64,000 bases of DNA from Portulaca oleracea (GCA_029582165.1 CM055871.1:27300802-27364801); one strand, 5' to 3'. Shown: positions 11,019 through 23,930, numbered from the stretch's first letter. Numbers and translations: made by a program. The notes: generated from the sequence alone by a model not told the origin.

Positions 11019-12429
11019 ATCACGTTGTTTTCTCTATTCAAAATCTTCCATATTCATCCCCTCCTACTCATCACTTTCTTCAATCATCATGCATCCCACT
11101 TTCAGTATTATTCAAGGTAATGTCAATTTTGCTTTCCTCGACACTTTATAGGAGTAATATTGATTACATATTGTCATATGTTTCACATCCGTCATAAACT
11201 AATTCACTATTCCAAGCTTTTCCTATAATCAACAAAGTGATCTTGGTTACTCGACCAACCTTTAATCAACAAATTCACCTCAGTCACCTTTTAATCGATT
11301 TGTCTCTCAGGATACAATTTTGTGAAGTATATGTTCCCGTCTCTCAGGAAGTTATGTTAAGTTAGTTAGGTTTAAACCAACTAAAGAACAACACCATAGT
11401 ACTCAAGTTACAAAGATGTAGTAATAATTGTCAATTTTATCATTGTTGCAATAATTAATTGTCATACATTTCTTTCATAATAAATTTATTTAGGAAAATT
11501 GGATAATAATAGTTCCTACTTTCACCTTTTGTATGTCAATAGTCTCTACTTTGTTTTTATATTTTGGTTGTAAAAAAAATGAAAATTGCATTCTGATAGG
11601 ACATCATTGAGTATATACTCTAAATATCATTCGAAACCAATTTTCCATTTATTTATTTTCATAAGGTCTACCATTCGAATAATTGTTCTCTCACTATTTT
11701 TAGTTCCTATACCTTTTAGGCTTGTTCGCTATTTGTTTTTACCAATTCTTATGTTGTTTGAAATCATATTTAACATCAACTTGCGTTAATAGATTTGGTA
11801 TTCAGACTTTCATCTTAATTAGTTTAGTTCAAGTATAACAGTTTCGCGCGCAACAATCCAATTAGTTCTATGTCATATTTTCATTATATTTAATCGTTGA
11901 AGAGTTGCTTAAGTTTAATTCTAACCTTTCATTAAAAAAAATCTTCCACATTCGCATTCATCATATTTTTTGACATTTTCATCATTTATTTTCCTATAAT
12001 TATTTATATTTATACTCGTCTCCATGACTTAATACCCGCATGTTTGCATTCAGCATATTTTTGACATATTTTTTAATTATTTTCCTATATTATTTAAATT
12101 TGTATTTGTCTCCCTAACTTAACCAAACAAGTAGTATTGAGAAATCACAATTATAAGCTCCTACTTGATTACTAGCTGACTCACACATATGTCAACACCA
12201 CCCCTTTGCAAGATACGTAGGTATTTATATACTCCTTATTTAGTGTGTCATTATTGGTTACTTTTTCGTATTTAATATTCTTTCATAAATGACAAAGTTT
12301 TACGTAATATTTACCAAAAAGTTACAAAATTATATTTTTATATTAATATTTCTTATTATTAACTTAATGATAATCATGTTATCTAAAAAGAAAGTGGGAG
12401 ATCATATCATTAATAAAACGTCCAAACTA
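11019..12429. other. AT-rich non-coding DNA with a MITE fragment
   Basis: A fragment of the GGGAAATTGG MITE left end lies at about 11493-11640. I see no gene. The small ORFs at 10948 and 11586 lack motifs. Confidence 0.5.
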
Positions 12430-12651
12430 CTATTTCTGTCCTTAAATAACTGTTAATTTGATTAAATTTTGGTCGTTGATTAGTGATTACTCAGAAATTA
12501 TAAAGAGTTACAGTATAAAATTATTACCGTTGGAAAGATGTTGTACTAAAAATTATAATGATGTTAATTTTATATTATAACTCATTATAATTTGTGAGTA
12601 ATCAACAATCAAAGTTTAGTCAAATTAACACTTATTTAAGGATGGAGAGAC
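12430..12651. mobile_element. Stowaway-type MITE
   Basis: Inverted ends CTATTTCTGTCCTTAAATAA and TTATTTAAGGATGGAGAGAC pair over more than 50 bp. TA flanks both sides (12428-12429 and 12652-12653). The element is 222 bp and belongs to the family of the 38593 copy. Confidence 0.85.
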
Positions 12652-13464
12652 TAACATACATAACAATATGTAGGAGCATTCTTGTTATTCATAACAAATC
12701 CATTCCAACCCAGCCGAGCTTGAGTGAGGTAGATGATAAGTTTATACAATAGAATGATAGATCATTGTTTATATTGATAAATATTAGTAAAAAATGTTTT
12801 TTTTTTTGGGTTTTTTTAAGCAAGACAGATAATTTGATTATACAGCACGTATTAAGCAAACAATGAAGACGCCAGCAATGTTACAGTATTTGGCAACTCA
12901 TCTTTTGCTAATGACGTTTCGTTAATCAATAATTATCCTAGCTAGTGATTACTGACGAGATTATCCCGTTAGTTTTATTTTATTTTTATTTTTTTTGGTG
13001 GGAGTATTCTATTAAGTCGATGGTGCGTAAGCATTAGTGTGTGACACGGACTTGTTGATAACTCCATGCATTTTTAGGCCAGAAATAGAGTCAGTGATGT
13101 CCTACAAATTTGTTATATACCTAACAAATATAGAGATGACAAACAAGGGCACATAATTTTTTGGATCTGAAGATTATTGGATTTGGACGGGTTTTTTTTA
13201 AAAAAAGAAAAAAAAATTGGCATAATGTGTAGGCAAATAATAGTCTATATGTATTATTACTAGTACTAGATAGAGATGTTTCGTATACAATTTATGGACA
13301 TCTCAAACACTAATTATAAATCTCATCTAGTTGATGAGTCGAGTTGACAACAACAATAACAATGGATAGAGACATGTCATAATAAATTGAGATGAGTCGT
13401 CGAGCTCGAACGCTTAAGTCATGATCCAACACTACTACAAAACATGGCAGAAGGTGAATTATGT
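12652..13464. other. Non-coding DNA
   Basis: No gene seen. CACTACTACAAAA at about 13429 resembles a CACTA terminus, but no matching second end was found. Confidence 0.45.
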
Positions 13465-13775
13465 CATCTTCTTTAGTTGGGTTAAATCGAACTAACTTAA
13501 CTTAATTTATTCTTACCTAACGTAACATAACCCAACTTTCTAAAAAACACTCAAACCAAAAACAACTTTTTAAATCAAAATGAAATTTAAATAATGTTAT
13601 TTTAATCTCGTATTAATCCACTTTTTCCAACACCTCTAACTTTTTTATTTATTTTCTCTAAAATATTCAAATTTTATTAATAAAATATTTCATTCCAACA
13701 TCTAACTTAATTCAAATTTATCCTATCATTTCATATCCTATATTATCCTAACTTATCTTTTAAGTTACATAACTT
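13465..13775 (+). mobile_element. MITE, TTCTTTAGTTGGGTTAAAT family, copy 1
   Basis: It opens with TTCTTTAGTTGGGTTAAAT, then carries a core containing ATTCAAATTTTATTAATAAA. The same core is found at 44599-44838 and, inverted, at 45054-45782. It is non-coding and its right end is indistinct. Confidence 0.7.
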
Positions 13776-14029
13776 GTCTGGAGACTTCCAAAGGCAACTA
13801 GATGAGGGCTAAAAAGCATATAAATTTGCTATCATTCACATAGTAGAAAGGACACTTGATGTACGTGTTGTGTTGTCGAGCTTGCTCTGCTAATTTGTGT
13901 TCACACACTTAATTACTTTTTTACCGTTCAATATAATAATATAATCAGTATACAAGAATTTATCGTTTTGCCATTAAATATAATAATTAATCAGCAGCTT
14001 GCCTTATATCTTTTATTCACACAAATTTA

Positions 14030-14460
14030 CTATATTGCCCTCAAATAGAGGAGTACTATTGCAGGTCGCAAAAATTGGAACGGAGATAGTATATTAGTCA
14101 ATATTAATTAACTTTTTATTGCATATGCCACAAAAATTTTGTCATATGATTATAATTTTTTTTCATTTTAACAAAATTAAGATAAATGATTTTAGTAATT
14201 ACCCATCCTCAAATACAGGGTACTATTGTAGGTCGCAAATATTTTCAAATCAATTTCTAGGTGATTGAACTTCTCAAATTAGTTAGGGTGACAGTTAAAT
14301 TGAAACGGAGGTAGTATATATAGTCAATATTCGTTGACTTTTTATTGAATTTGCCCTAAAAATTCAATCATATAATTATAAATCTTTTACTTTATAACAA
14401 AAATCAGACAAATGATTTTTGCAATTACCCCGTCCAAAGGATGGGTACAGTAACTAGTAC
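14030..14460. repeat. Three staggered copies of a Stowaway-like end plus flank
   Basis: TACTATTGCAGGTCGCAAA at about 14053 recurs as TACTATTGTAGGTCGCAAA at about 14221, with a third decayed copy near 14440. GGAACGGAGATAGTATA (14078) and GAAACGGAGGTAGTATA (14302) look like Stowaway right ends, each followed by the same TAGTCAATATT sequence. This is a local tandem duplication of about 230 bp. Confidence 0.65.
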
Positions 14461-14798
14461 TTCCTAGAAATGAAAGTGCAAATTTGACATATATTCTTAG
14501 TTTGGCCAACTTGAATTGGCAAATTGGAACCCTAACCTAGTTCATACATAGGCTCCCTTAGCTTCTTTGTAATAATGGTTGTTGTAACAACCATTTCTCA
14601 AAATTATTAGCAAAATCCAACGTGTGAAAAAGAAGGAAAGAATGAAAAATTGGCTTATTAATTACACCACCAATCATAGATAGCTGGTGGCGGTCAGCAC
14701 TCAGATTTCTAACAAATGTGGGTCAAACATATCTTGATATGAGTCTCCACTCTCGACTTTTGATATACTCCCCCGTTCTATATTAATTACATATTCTT

Positions 14799-15203
14799 AG
14801 AGTATTTACAATGGTGAGTTTTAATTCGACTCACTGCTCACGTGGCATGAAACGAGAACGAAGTAAGGTCGTGTAGGACATTTCAGTGGTGAGAATGAAA
14901 CTTGTCTCGCGAGAATCTCGTTTTTAGTCTCGCGAGACGAGTTTGAAAGCGAGTTTGAAATATTAATATTTTAATCATATTTTTTTCTCTCTCCTCCTCC
15001 ATCTCATTTTTATCAATATAACCAAATTAATTATATTATTAAGTGGGACCCATTTACTTTTTTTTAATTAATATGAGTCAAACTCATTCTCACCATTGGA
15101 AAGCTAACTAAATAAAAAGTTAAATTTTGACTCTCTTGATAGGGGTCCACAGATCTCACGTCATACAATTAGTCAAACTTAGACTCACCATTGCAGGTGC
15201 TCT
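14799..15203. mobile_element. MITE with ACAATGGTGAG terminal repeats
   Basis: Left end AGAGTATTTACAATGGTGAG pairs with right end CTCACCATTGCAGGTGCTCT. A subterminal palindrome TCTCGCGAGA occurs at about 14928. Length is 405 bp with no ORF and no clear target duplication. The terminus type is common in non-autonomous Mutator-like elements, but that assignment is uncertain. Confidence 0.7.
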
Positions 15204-15359
15204 TAAATTGGTAACTCTTTCCAATCTAATCCAATTTAAATCTTATACAATTTTTCAAAAAAACATTCTCTCTAAAAACACAATTCCCAAAAAAAATCAT
15301 AACTTAATTATCTAATTCAATCCGATCCATCCAAATCTCATTTTATCCAATCCAAAGAA

Positions 15360-15530
15360 CAGTACTACACCAATATATTTTTTCATTTTTCTTTCTCCTC
15401 ACTTTTCTCCTCTACTTTTCATATTCTATCTCTTAATCTACCATAACTTTCACCACAACTCACCACACTTTTACAAAGTTCCACCGTATCACACCGCACC
15501 ATTACCACACCACAACCAACCGTGTAAAAG
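15360..15530. mobile_element. Fragment related to the Tourist-like element at 30997
   Basis: The stretch with CACAACTCACCACACTTTTA, CACCGCACC and CCACACCACAACCAACC reads as the reverse complement of the 30997-31248 element (GGTTGG...GGTGCGGTG). Confidence 0.6.
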
Positions 15531-18097
15531 AACGAGGCGTAATTGTCATTTTATTGATTGTCATGGTTGCCAATTCAATGTTATTTTTTAATTGATAATT
15601 TTTTGTCTGATATTTTATATTGAGAAACTTATGGTCAAAAATTTTAAATTTGATTGTATTTCCAAATACGACAATTAATATGAAATAAAAGAGTAATAAT
15701 TTTTTGCTTTTTGCCAAACTAATCAGTTTATTAGACATAGTTTATATAAATAAAAGAGTAATATAAATGAAATCTAATTGATTCAATTTAATACAGTTTT
15801 CAAACAAGGATAAGTTCGACATGTAATATTATAATTATGATTAATTGCACACAATCAAATGTTGATACTATACAGCTAAATTATCTTTTATTTATAGTTT
15901 AATTTAATATTTCATATATTTATATGTAAAAAAGAAAAAAGAATATAATATGCTTCCACCCATTTGGGATTGCCTGACCTTATTATGGAGAACTTTACGT
16001 TTAGGTTAGCTGGCGTGTATGAAATGACAAGTTTGATTAATGTGGTTAGAATAAAGATTCCAATGGGATTTGATTCTCTAAAATGCAGTGACTTGCGTCA
16101 CTCACTCTATCTCTGCTTCAATTCAACTTGCTGAGTGGACTCCCTATACTCATGTCATGAGCTTCGTCCCATCAATTCTTCTACCGTCTGCTTCTGTCAA
16201 ATTTATGGGTAATTTTAATTTATCAAAATTTATATGTTTTTGATTAAATTTATTAAAAATTATTAAAATTTACCTAAGTTAAAAAAATAAAAATAATAAT
16301 TTTGATATATTAGCATAAATTTGTCAAAATTTAACTTTTATCCAACTGTATTTTTACTCATGAATTCGAGACACCCTAACCATCTTCTTCCTTTTTATTT
16401 GCAAAAATAAAGTTGATTATAAAAAATGATATGTCTTGTGTAATATTGTTTCACCATTGGAAAACAGTCATTTTTATAGAGATTTTTTTATGAATATAAT
16501 GGTTATTGATAATTGTTGTCTAAAATGACAAAAAATAAAGTCATTAATCAAAAAATTTTAGTTACACTACATACATATTTTCGGTGCATATTTTTTTTTT
16601 AAAAAAAAAAGCTGTCCATAACATCTCATATGATTTGTTGATCATCATTTTAAATTCTTTAAAAAATGTCAAAAAGTCTCACCATAACTTTAGACAAGGA
16701 CCTTGTTACCCAAAGTTGTATGATTTAGAAAAGATGTTTATCATATGAGTATCCACTCTTTAATTAATTAGTCCATGTAACAATGATTGACTAGTATTGT
16801 ATATCCCTTGCGAATGATTTAATGGCTCAGTTTAATGATTTAACAAATGCCAAATCAAGCAAAAGATTTAATGACTCGGTTTGGTTCTCCCTTTGTGCAC
16901 TCCACTATTATTGAAAAAGTTTGAAAATCAAGCAAATGCCAAATCTTGCATCCTGCTCCTAAGAATTGAATAATGTACGCCATTCCAAGCTGTCTAAGAT
17001 CTATATGCTCAAATTTGCCAAAATGACAATTACAAATTGTAAAATATAAATGTGAGAGTGTGTGTGTCTATATATATATATAAAAATGGATTCGATAGAA
17101 AGAGAGTTTAGGTAAGAAGGTGAGAAGAGAAAATCACAACTATTAATTTTGTATCTGATGGTGTATATATTATATATATAGTTGCATACGAGAGAAATAA
17201 ATGGTTTTTGACAAAAAAAGGCATAAGATCCGGGTGATGACGAGTTTTATAACTTTTGTTTATCATTTTGTGAAGCACAATTTTCAGTATTATTGGTCTA
17301 GTTGTTACCAAATTGATACAATATGAGTGCGTGTCGTATCACCAATCTTTAGATCTTTTTAGGTCAAAAGAAATGAGCACATCCATGGAAAGTTGCAACG
17401 CAATTATGAACTAGTGTCTGAATCTGAATTGCAATAATGTATGGTCAATGAATTGAAAGAGTTTGAACTACACACTACTACATGTATGGAGTTGGTGTCA
17501 TGTCATATTTTTGATGTCTTATTGATCTTCTTTTCGTTGCATTTCTTTTTCTTTTTGTTTTCATCAACTGGCTAGTTTTTGCTGTGGGTCTAACAAAGTG
17601 GCACTTGATAAATGTAGCGACAGAAATTCATGCCAAATTTTAGGAGTGGAACCTTTCTCTTTCCTTAGTAGAAACCAATTGCTAACAAATAACATGTTAG
17701 ATATTGTCTTTTATAATGCAAACGAGCTCTACATTATTGGATCTATTCGTTTTTAGGGTTTGTTCCATCTTTATGTGAATAAGGTATAGTTGTATAAGAT
17801 AAAGTTGGAATAAGTTGAGGTAAGAATATAAAAATTACGGGATTAAAATTGGGTGTAAAAGTAAATAAATTTTGATTGACTATAATAAATGAGATATATA
17901 CCTGTCTAAAGAAGTAAAAAAAACAGAGTCATAGGACTGGATCAAGAATATATGATCAAATCTCATATTTGCACTAATGGTCGAGTCAACGAGCTTTGAG
18001 TGAGTGATATGGAAGGGAGAAATGGTTTGGTAAAAAAGGATCAGTCTAACGATGGTCAGACGGGTCCGACGAGGCAAAGGGGAGAAGGTGGAGTTTA
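15531..18097. other. AT-rich intergenic DNA, no gene recognised
   Basis: About 2.6 kb without a supportable gene. The segment 17420-17745 is similar to the sequence on both sides of the retroposed ORF at 59.96-60.39 kb (TGGAGTTGGTGT and AACAAATAACATGTT blocks) and may be its unoccupied paralogue. Confidence 0.5.
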
Positions 18098-18102
18098 GAA
18101 GG

Positions 18103-19017
18103 TGTTGGGACCAGGGTTAAGGTCCTTCACCAACGCTTACACGAAGGACCTTATATGAAGCATACGAAGTTTTTGAATGAAAGCCAAAATCACGCACAAT
18201 ATACTTTGATTTGATATTATGATCTGATTAGATATTCTTATCAGAATATTCTGATTAGATATTCTGATCCAGAAAAGGGAAGTTGATTGGGAATATTATT
18301 GATACTCTTTTTACTTTATTAATTACAATTTGATAATATTCTTATCTCCTTAATTTAGGATATAATCACCACAAGGAAAGGAAATCTAGAATATTGTGAT
18401 TGCTGGCAAGAAAGGATATTGTGCTAAAAAATGAAGGAAGATCGGAGAAAGAAAAGGAAGGCCTTCATCTCCAACGGTCTACCAAGCTACCATTATAAAT
18501 ATGCAGTCACAAGATGAAGACATATAGGCGATTCCACGGAAGTAATCGCGGGGTAAGAAATCCGGAGGGATTTCTGAGTGTGTAGTTGATGGTTCCAAGG
18601 TGAAGGTAGCTAGTAAAGGACCTCTGGTGAAGGGATAACCGAGGACCTTGGTGAGCATTTGGTGTATCCACATGTGGTGGTGAGAAGATGTGTAACAAAG
18701 TATTGACGGACTAAGTCTTTGTGAGTTTGTGCTTCAATGTAATCCAACATGTTCCAAATCACCGTTAGGGTTTTTCCTAAGATGATCCTTATCTACTCTC
18801 AAGGACCTTCGACCTTGGTCAGTGAACCTATCAGTAACTGCCTTTCATGATGTTACTTCTTGCTTTGATTTCGTAAGTGTAACTTGTTATGATATAAATA
18901 TAATGATAGTTACACTGTGTTTCGATCCTAGGTTTGAAACTAAGGAAGTTTGCTCTAACGTCTTTACCTAGTGTGTAGATCTTATTGTCAAATTCACCCC
19001 CCTCTTGGGTTCCTACA
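18103..19017 (+). mobile_element. Solo LTR (915 bp)
   Basis: It begins TGTTGGGACCAGGG and ends TTGGGTTCCTACA. Exact 5-bp target duplication GAAGG lies at 18098-18102 and 19018-19022. The terminal TTCACCCCCCTCTTGGGTTCC-like stretch resembles plant Copia LTR ends. There is no internal domain, so it is a solo LTR. It sits in the same host segment that the Copia element at 19129 later interrupts. Confidence 0.85.
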
Positions 19018-19128
19018 GAAGGTAAAGATGGTATGGTAGAAAGGATAAGGAAAGTCAACCCTGGGTATGGCATGATTGATGGATGGTCATGTTTCAGACA
19101 AGGCTAGATGGTTAGAAATGGTGAACTC

Positions 19129-19520
19129 TATTAAGATCGAAGAGCACTCAAGCAACCACAAACAATAGGAAATAATAGCGGAAAAAGAAATCAAAAATTG
19201 ACACCAGAGGTTTAACGTGGAAAAAACCCAAAGTGGAAAAAAACCACGGAATCGATGCACTAGGAATAGGAGGATTACAATTACACATGCTGTATTTCTC
19301 TCTATCTCACTTGATGATTTAGGGGGAAGATTTGACCCCTATATATATTAGTGGTACAAGAGAAAATAGGTTATAATAATAAGAAAAGTTGCTACAGAAA
19401 GGAAACATCTGTAAAAAGGAAACATCTACAAAAAGAAAACATCTGCAAAAGGAAATATAGTCCTTGGATGACGTGCTTTCTTCTTTCCCTTTATTTCCCA
19501 CTTGGTCTCCACACACAACA
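19129..19520 (-). repeat. 3' LTR of the Copia element
   Basis: 392 bp aligning throughout with 23555-23930. The outer end has mutated from TG to TA on the plus strand (TATTAAGATC against TGTTAGGATC), while the inner end keeps ACACACAACA. It contains three to four copies of an AAAAGGAAACATCTGC-like unit near 19400-19460. Confidence 0.93.
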
Positions 19521-19874
19521 ATCTCCCACTTGGAGACCAAGCCTTTTGGAATCCTCACTTTCAGCACGAGTTCCCCTAGTGCATCGATCGGCCTCTTTAT
19601 CAGCAAGAGAGGCCTACTGAGGCCATACAAAGCCTAAGTTTCCCAAAATCCACTGGTTTGGTCAGTATATCGGCTGGTTTCTTACTGCCTGCAATCTTCT
19701 CGAGCTTCACTTTTCACCACTTTCCATCAAGTTTCGAATGAAGTGATATATCCTTCTAATATGCTTTGTCCTTGAGTGTATGACTGGATTCTTTGTCAAC
19801 TAAATGACACTCTGGCTGTCACAATGAAGAGCACCATCCTGACCCTGGTCAAGAACCTCCAAGAAATCCTGCAG

Positions 19875-20084
19875 CTATATCATTTCTTTGCCTACCTCAG
19901 ACAAGGCAATGTACTCATATTCTGTGGTTGACATAGCAATGCATTTCTGCAATCTTGACATCCAACTAATTGCCGAGCCACCAAGAGTAAACACATAGCC
20001 TGTTGTACTCTTGCTTATATCCATATCCCTACTCAAATCAGCATCTACATAACCTTTCAGATCAAGGTTATTTCCACCAAACAT
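19875..20084 (-). pseudogene. Copia RNase H domain
   Basis: RNase H degrades the RNA of the RNA-DNA hybrid in reverse transcription. The fragment shows [12 protein letters not shown], then [18 protein letters not shown], then [12 protein letters not shown], the usual Copia order with the D, E and D catalytic region. The frame is closed by stops on both sides. Confidence 0.9.
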
Positions 20085-20298
20085 ATATAAGATAGTAATG
20101 GGAGGTACCTTTCAAATACCTCAACAACCATTTCACAACTTCCTAGTGTAATTTTCCCGGATTGGCCATGAAGTAGGACACTGCTCCCACTACAAAGACA
20201 ATATTCGGTCTCTTGCAGACCATGGCATACATCAAGCTCCCAACTGCTAAAGCATAAGGAACTTTGGCCATGTACTCTTTTTCATCCTTGGTTATGGG

Positions 20299-21224
20299 TT
20301 ATTGTTCCTTGGATAGTTTGAGATGGTTTTCCATAGGAGTGCCTCTAGGTTTAGAATCAGCTACATTGGACCTCTCAAGCGCCCTGTTGATGTAGTCCTC
20401 CTGAGACACCCTCAAAACTCCTTTGTCCCTGTCTTTAGTAATCCTCAGGCCAAGGATTTGATTTGAAGCACCCAAATCCTTCATCTGAAACTCTTTAGAC
20501 ATTCTCTCCTAAATCCAGGTAATCTCCTTTATATTTTCTCCTACAATCAACATATCATCCACATAGAGAAGCAAAATAATGTAAGAGTTAGCAAAACTCT
20601 TATAATAACAACACTAATCCTTATCACTCCTCTTGAACATATTGTTGCACATGAAGGTGTCAAACTTGATATATCACTGCCTTGGAGCCAGTTTCAACCC
20701 ATACAAACTTTTTCGAAGTCTACACACCAAGTGTTCCTTCCTTGGAACTTCATATCCCTCAGGTTGCTTCATATATAAGTCCTCTTCCAAATCTCCATGC
20801 AAGAAGACTATTTTTACACCCATCTGCTCCAGATGTAAATTCTCCACTGCAACCATACTAAGGACAATTCTAACAGTGGTTAGTTTCACAATAGGAGAGA
20901 AAATCTATAATCAATACCTCCCTTTTATGAAAATCCCTTAACCACTAACCGCACAACACCATCAGGCTCATTCTTGATCTTGTAAACACATTTATTCAGC
21001 AAAACTTTGTTCCCTATAGGTAACCTGGTCAGCTCCCAGGTTTTGTTTTTCTCAAGTGAAGCAATCTCATCATCTATCGCATGCTCCCACTTGGATCGAG
21101 CCTCAACCTGCATAGATTCAGTATAAGTTTCTGTCTCACCAACATCTGTTAGTAATAAGTAATGCAAAGATAGAGAATATCTTTCAAGTGCATTATCTCC
21201 GGTAGCCCTCGTGGATCTCCTCAT
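20299..21224 (-). pseudogene. Copia reverse transcriptase, broken
   Basis: The RT copies element RNA into DNA in the cytoplasmic particle. Three pieces in different frames carry it. 21224-20925 holds the W..A...E...L..N.TW.L entry motif. 20889-20674 holds the [22 protein letters not shown] and [13 protein letters not shown] blocks. 20502-20299 holds FQMKDLG through LGLRI. The catalytic YVDD region falls around 20510-20570 (compare the plus-strand CATCATCCACATA, about 20550-20562), outside the open pieces. At least three frame breaks make it inactive. Confidence 0.92.
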
Positions 21225-21794
21225 AGTGAGTGGTGGAGTTTGCTCATCATCACTAGAGCTTTCAACTAGCTCTTGTGGTTCAGGCTCTTCAGCAGCTTGA
21301 TCTGCAGCTTGTAGAGCTTCCTATGACGCCTCTGTCTCTATTGTTTCCCTCCCAAGCACACCAGGTCTGACCGAAAACGTAACAGTTCCTGGCTCCTTCA
21401 CCTATGCTCCCACTAACTCCTTGTTTCTTGAGTCACTTGATGCCTACCAGTCTTTATACAACACATTCTCATTAAAGACTACATCACAGTGTCTCAACAT
21501 TTTCTTACCATCCCACAGCATGTATCCAAAAGCGTCAGTCCCATAGCTAACTAAATAACACTTTTTGGATTTAGGATCCAACTTATGACGCTTGTCGGAA
21601 TCAGTCATCACATAAGCAGTACAACCAAAAATACGAGGAAAGGAGTAATTAACTTTCTTACCACTCCATACCTCCTCAGGTACCTTTAAATCTAATGGAA
21701 CTTATGGACTCCTGTTGATTAGGTATGTTGTTGTGTTTACTACTTCTACCCACAAATACTTGGGCAATCCAACATGAATCCTCATGCTCCTGAA

Positions 21795-22025
21795 TCACTC
21801 GTTTAGAGTCCGGTTCATCCTCTCTACTACTTCATTCTGCCTTGGTGTCCTAAGAACAGTCCTCAATAATATAGTGTCATTCTGTTTGCAGTATTTCACG
21901 AACTCCTTCTTCTTATACTCTCCTCCATTGTCTGTCCTCAAACACTTCACCTTCAGTCTCGTCTGTGTCTCAACCTGTACTTTCCACTTCATGAAAACAC
22001 TAAACACATCATATTTATTCTTCAA
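21795..22025 (-). pseudogene. Copia integrase core fragment
   Basis: Contains LRTDNGGEY and TPRQNEVVERMNRTL, the second Asp and the Glu of the D,D-35-E catalytic triad of Copia integrase. The N-terminal Asp and zinc-binding part lie in other frames upstream (22030-22290). Confidence 0.92.
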
Positions 22026-22285
22026 AAAATAAATTGATACCTTCTGACTGTGATCATTAATAAAGGTGACATAATATTGAACACCACTAATGGAGTTTAT
22101 TGGCGCAGGCCCTTACACATCTGAATACACTAACTCCAACCTCTTTGGTTTTGGTTCCCTGCCACTTTTGGTGAAACTGACCCTCTTCTGCTTACCGAGG
22201 ACACAACTCTCGCATAGCTCCATGTCTACGGCTTTCAGATTCTCCAAAACGCCCTTCGAAGCTAGAATCTTTATGCCCTTCTCAC

Positions 22286-22827
22286 TCATGTGACCAAGCC
22301 TGCAATGTCATAAACTACAACGTTAGCGCTATCCCTCGTGGAGTACAAAGTACGGAATCTCAATCCCTTTTCCACTACCATAGAACCTTTTACAATCTTC
22401 CATCCTCCATTCCCGAACCCTACAGAATAGCCCATCTCATCAAGTTGATTAATTGAAATCAAATTTTTCTTAATACCAGGAACATATCTGACATCTTCCA
22501 GCTTCCAAAGACCACCATTAGCAGTCTTAATAGTCACGTCTCCTCTACCTGTTATCTCATAATATTTGTTGTCAGCAAGGTAAACCCTGTCAAAATTTCT
22601 ACTCCTGAAATTACGAAATAACTCCCTGTTTGAATAACATGAAAAGATGCACCAATATCAACTATCCAAGACTCCTCAAGGCTAGACACACTCAAGATTA
22701 GTGTTTCACAAAGGTCTTCAGCTGAGTTGATAGAGTCACAGTCATCATTGCCCTTCCCCTTCTTAGGTTTAGGGAAATCCCTCTTAAAGTGACCTTTATC
22801 CCCACAACCACAACATACAACTTTCAC
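22286..22827 (-). pseudogene. Copia zinc knuckle, protease and pre-integrase region
   Basis: 22827-22552 contains a CCHC-like knuckle (CCGCGDKGHFKRD, final Cys not preserved) and the protease motif SWIVDIGASFHV. The usual D-T/S-G-A catalytic triplet is changed to D-I-G. The second piece, 22537-22286, has the LEDVRYVPGIKKNLISINQL block found after the protease in Copia polyproteins. Stops separate the two. Confidence 0.9.
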
Positions 22828-22845
22828 TCATGTTCTTAGGCTTGC

Positions 22846-23510
22846 CTAAACCCCTGGACTCCGACCGCCTCTTGGAATTATTAGAATTTCTATTGTTCTT
22901 CCTACCCTGACACTTAAGGCACTTCCCGAAGATTCCCCACCAGAATTCTTCCTACGAAGACTCTCATTAAGCAGTACAGACTTGACCTCATCTAATTTCT
23001 TCTCGTTATTACTCTTAGCACTATTGACAACAGTTAAAAGAATTTCTGAAGAATTAGATATAGAAGACAACAATATGTAAGCTTTAACATTCTCAGTAAA
23101 AGTCATTTTTACTAAAGCAAGTTGTGATAATATCTTAGTAATCTCATTAATATGATTAGACATATCACCATCCTCGGCCATCTTACAGCTGGTTAATTTG
23201 CGGTACAAATATACCTGATTTGTTGCGCTTGGCTTCTCATACATCTCCTCTAGTGCCTTCGGCAATTCCTTCGTTGTCTTTTTCTCCATAACGTTAAACC
23301 TAACGTCCCGAGTCAACGACATCCTGATAAGGGACATCGCCTGTCAATCGAGTAGATCGTACGCGACTTGTTCCATGGAGTCTGACTTCTTCTCCAGCAG
23401 CTGAACATGCAGTGACTTCGAATACAGCAGATCCTCAATCTGCAACTTCCAGTGGGTGAAGTCAGATCCGACAAATTTTTCGATTTCATACTTATCTCCC
23501 AACCTTGTTT
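22846..23510 (-). pseudogene. Copia gag (UBN2-type) with an internal stop
   Basis: Gag forms the virus-like particle. From about 23510 the minus frame reads KYEIEKFVGSDF, HWKLQIEDLL and MEQ...YDLLD, then a TGA, then continues in the same frame as the ORF at 23337-22846 with SNHINEITKILSQL. A single CGA-to-TGA-type change appears to split the gene. The C-terminus runs toward the zinc knuckle in another frame. Confidence 0.88.
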
Positions 23511-23539
23511 GAAAGCGAGTTTTCTTTCAGTAACCTGCT

Positions 23540-23554
23540 GGCTCTAATACCAGT
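23540..23554 (-). promoter_or_regulatory. Primer-binding site for initiator tRNA-Met
   Basis: On the minus strand, just after the LTR end CCTAACA, the sequence is ACTGGTATTAGAGCC. This is one mismatch from TGGTATCAGAGC, the usual plant Copia site complementary to the 3' end of initiator tRNA-Met. Confidence 0.85.
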
Positions 23555-23930
23555 TGTTAGGATCGAAGAGCACTCAAGCAACCACAAACAATAGGAAATA
23601 ATAGCGGAAAAAGAAATTAGAAATTGACAACAGAGGTTTAATGTGGAAAAAACTTTAAGTGAGAAAAAAACCATGGAAGCGATGCACTAGAAATAAGGGG
23701 ATTACAATTATACAGGTTGTGTTTCTCTCTATCTTACTTGATGATTTAGGGGGAAGATTTGACCCCTATATATTAATGGTACAAGAGAAACTAGGTTATA
23801 ATAATAAGGAAAGCTGTCGTAGAAAGGAAACATCCGCAAAAAGGAAACATCTGCATAAAGAAAATATGGACCTTGGATGACGTGCTTTCCTTCTTTCCCT
23901 TTATTTCCTACTTAGTCTCCACACACAACA
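23555..23930 (-). repeat. 5' LTR of the Copia element
   Basis: 376 bp, TGTTAGGATC...ACACACAACA on the plus strand. It retains canonical TG...CA ends and abuts the primer-binding site. Confidence 0.93.

Larger units (their letters stand above)
19129..23930 (-). mobile_element. Complete but inactive Ty1-Copia retrotransposon
   Basis: The 4802-bp element lies on the minus strand between LTRs at 19129-19520 and 23555-23930. An exact 5-bp target duplication AACTC lies at 19124-19128 and 23931-23935. Domain order on the minus strand is gag, CCHC knuckle, protease, integrase, reverse transcriptase, RNase H, which defines Copia. A primer-binding site complementary to initiator tRNA-Met adjoins the 5' LTR, and a purine-rich tract adjoins the 3' LTR (19521-19535). 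Every domain is broken by stops or frameshifts. The LTRs differ at roughly one site in ten by eye, so the insertion is old. Confidence 0.95.

Noticed and set aside
19319..19630. 103-codon antisense ORF
   Set aside because: It translates the Copia 3' LTR repeats (Cys/Phe-rich) across the LTR boundary.
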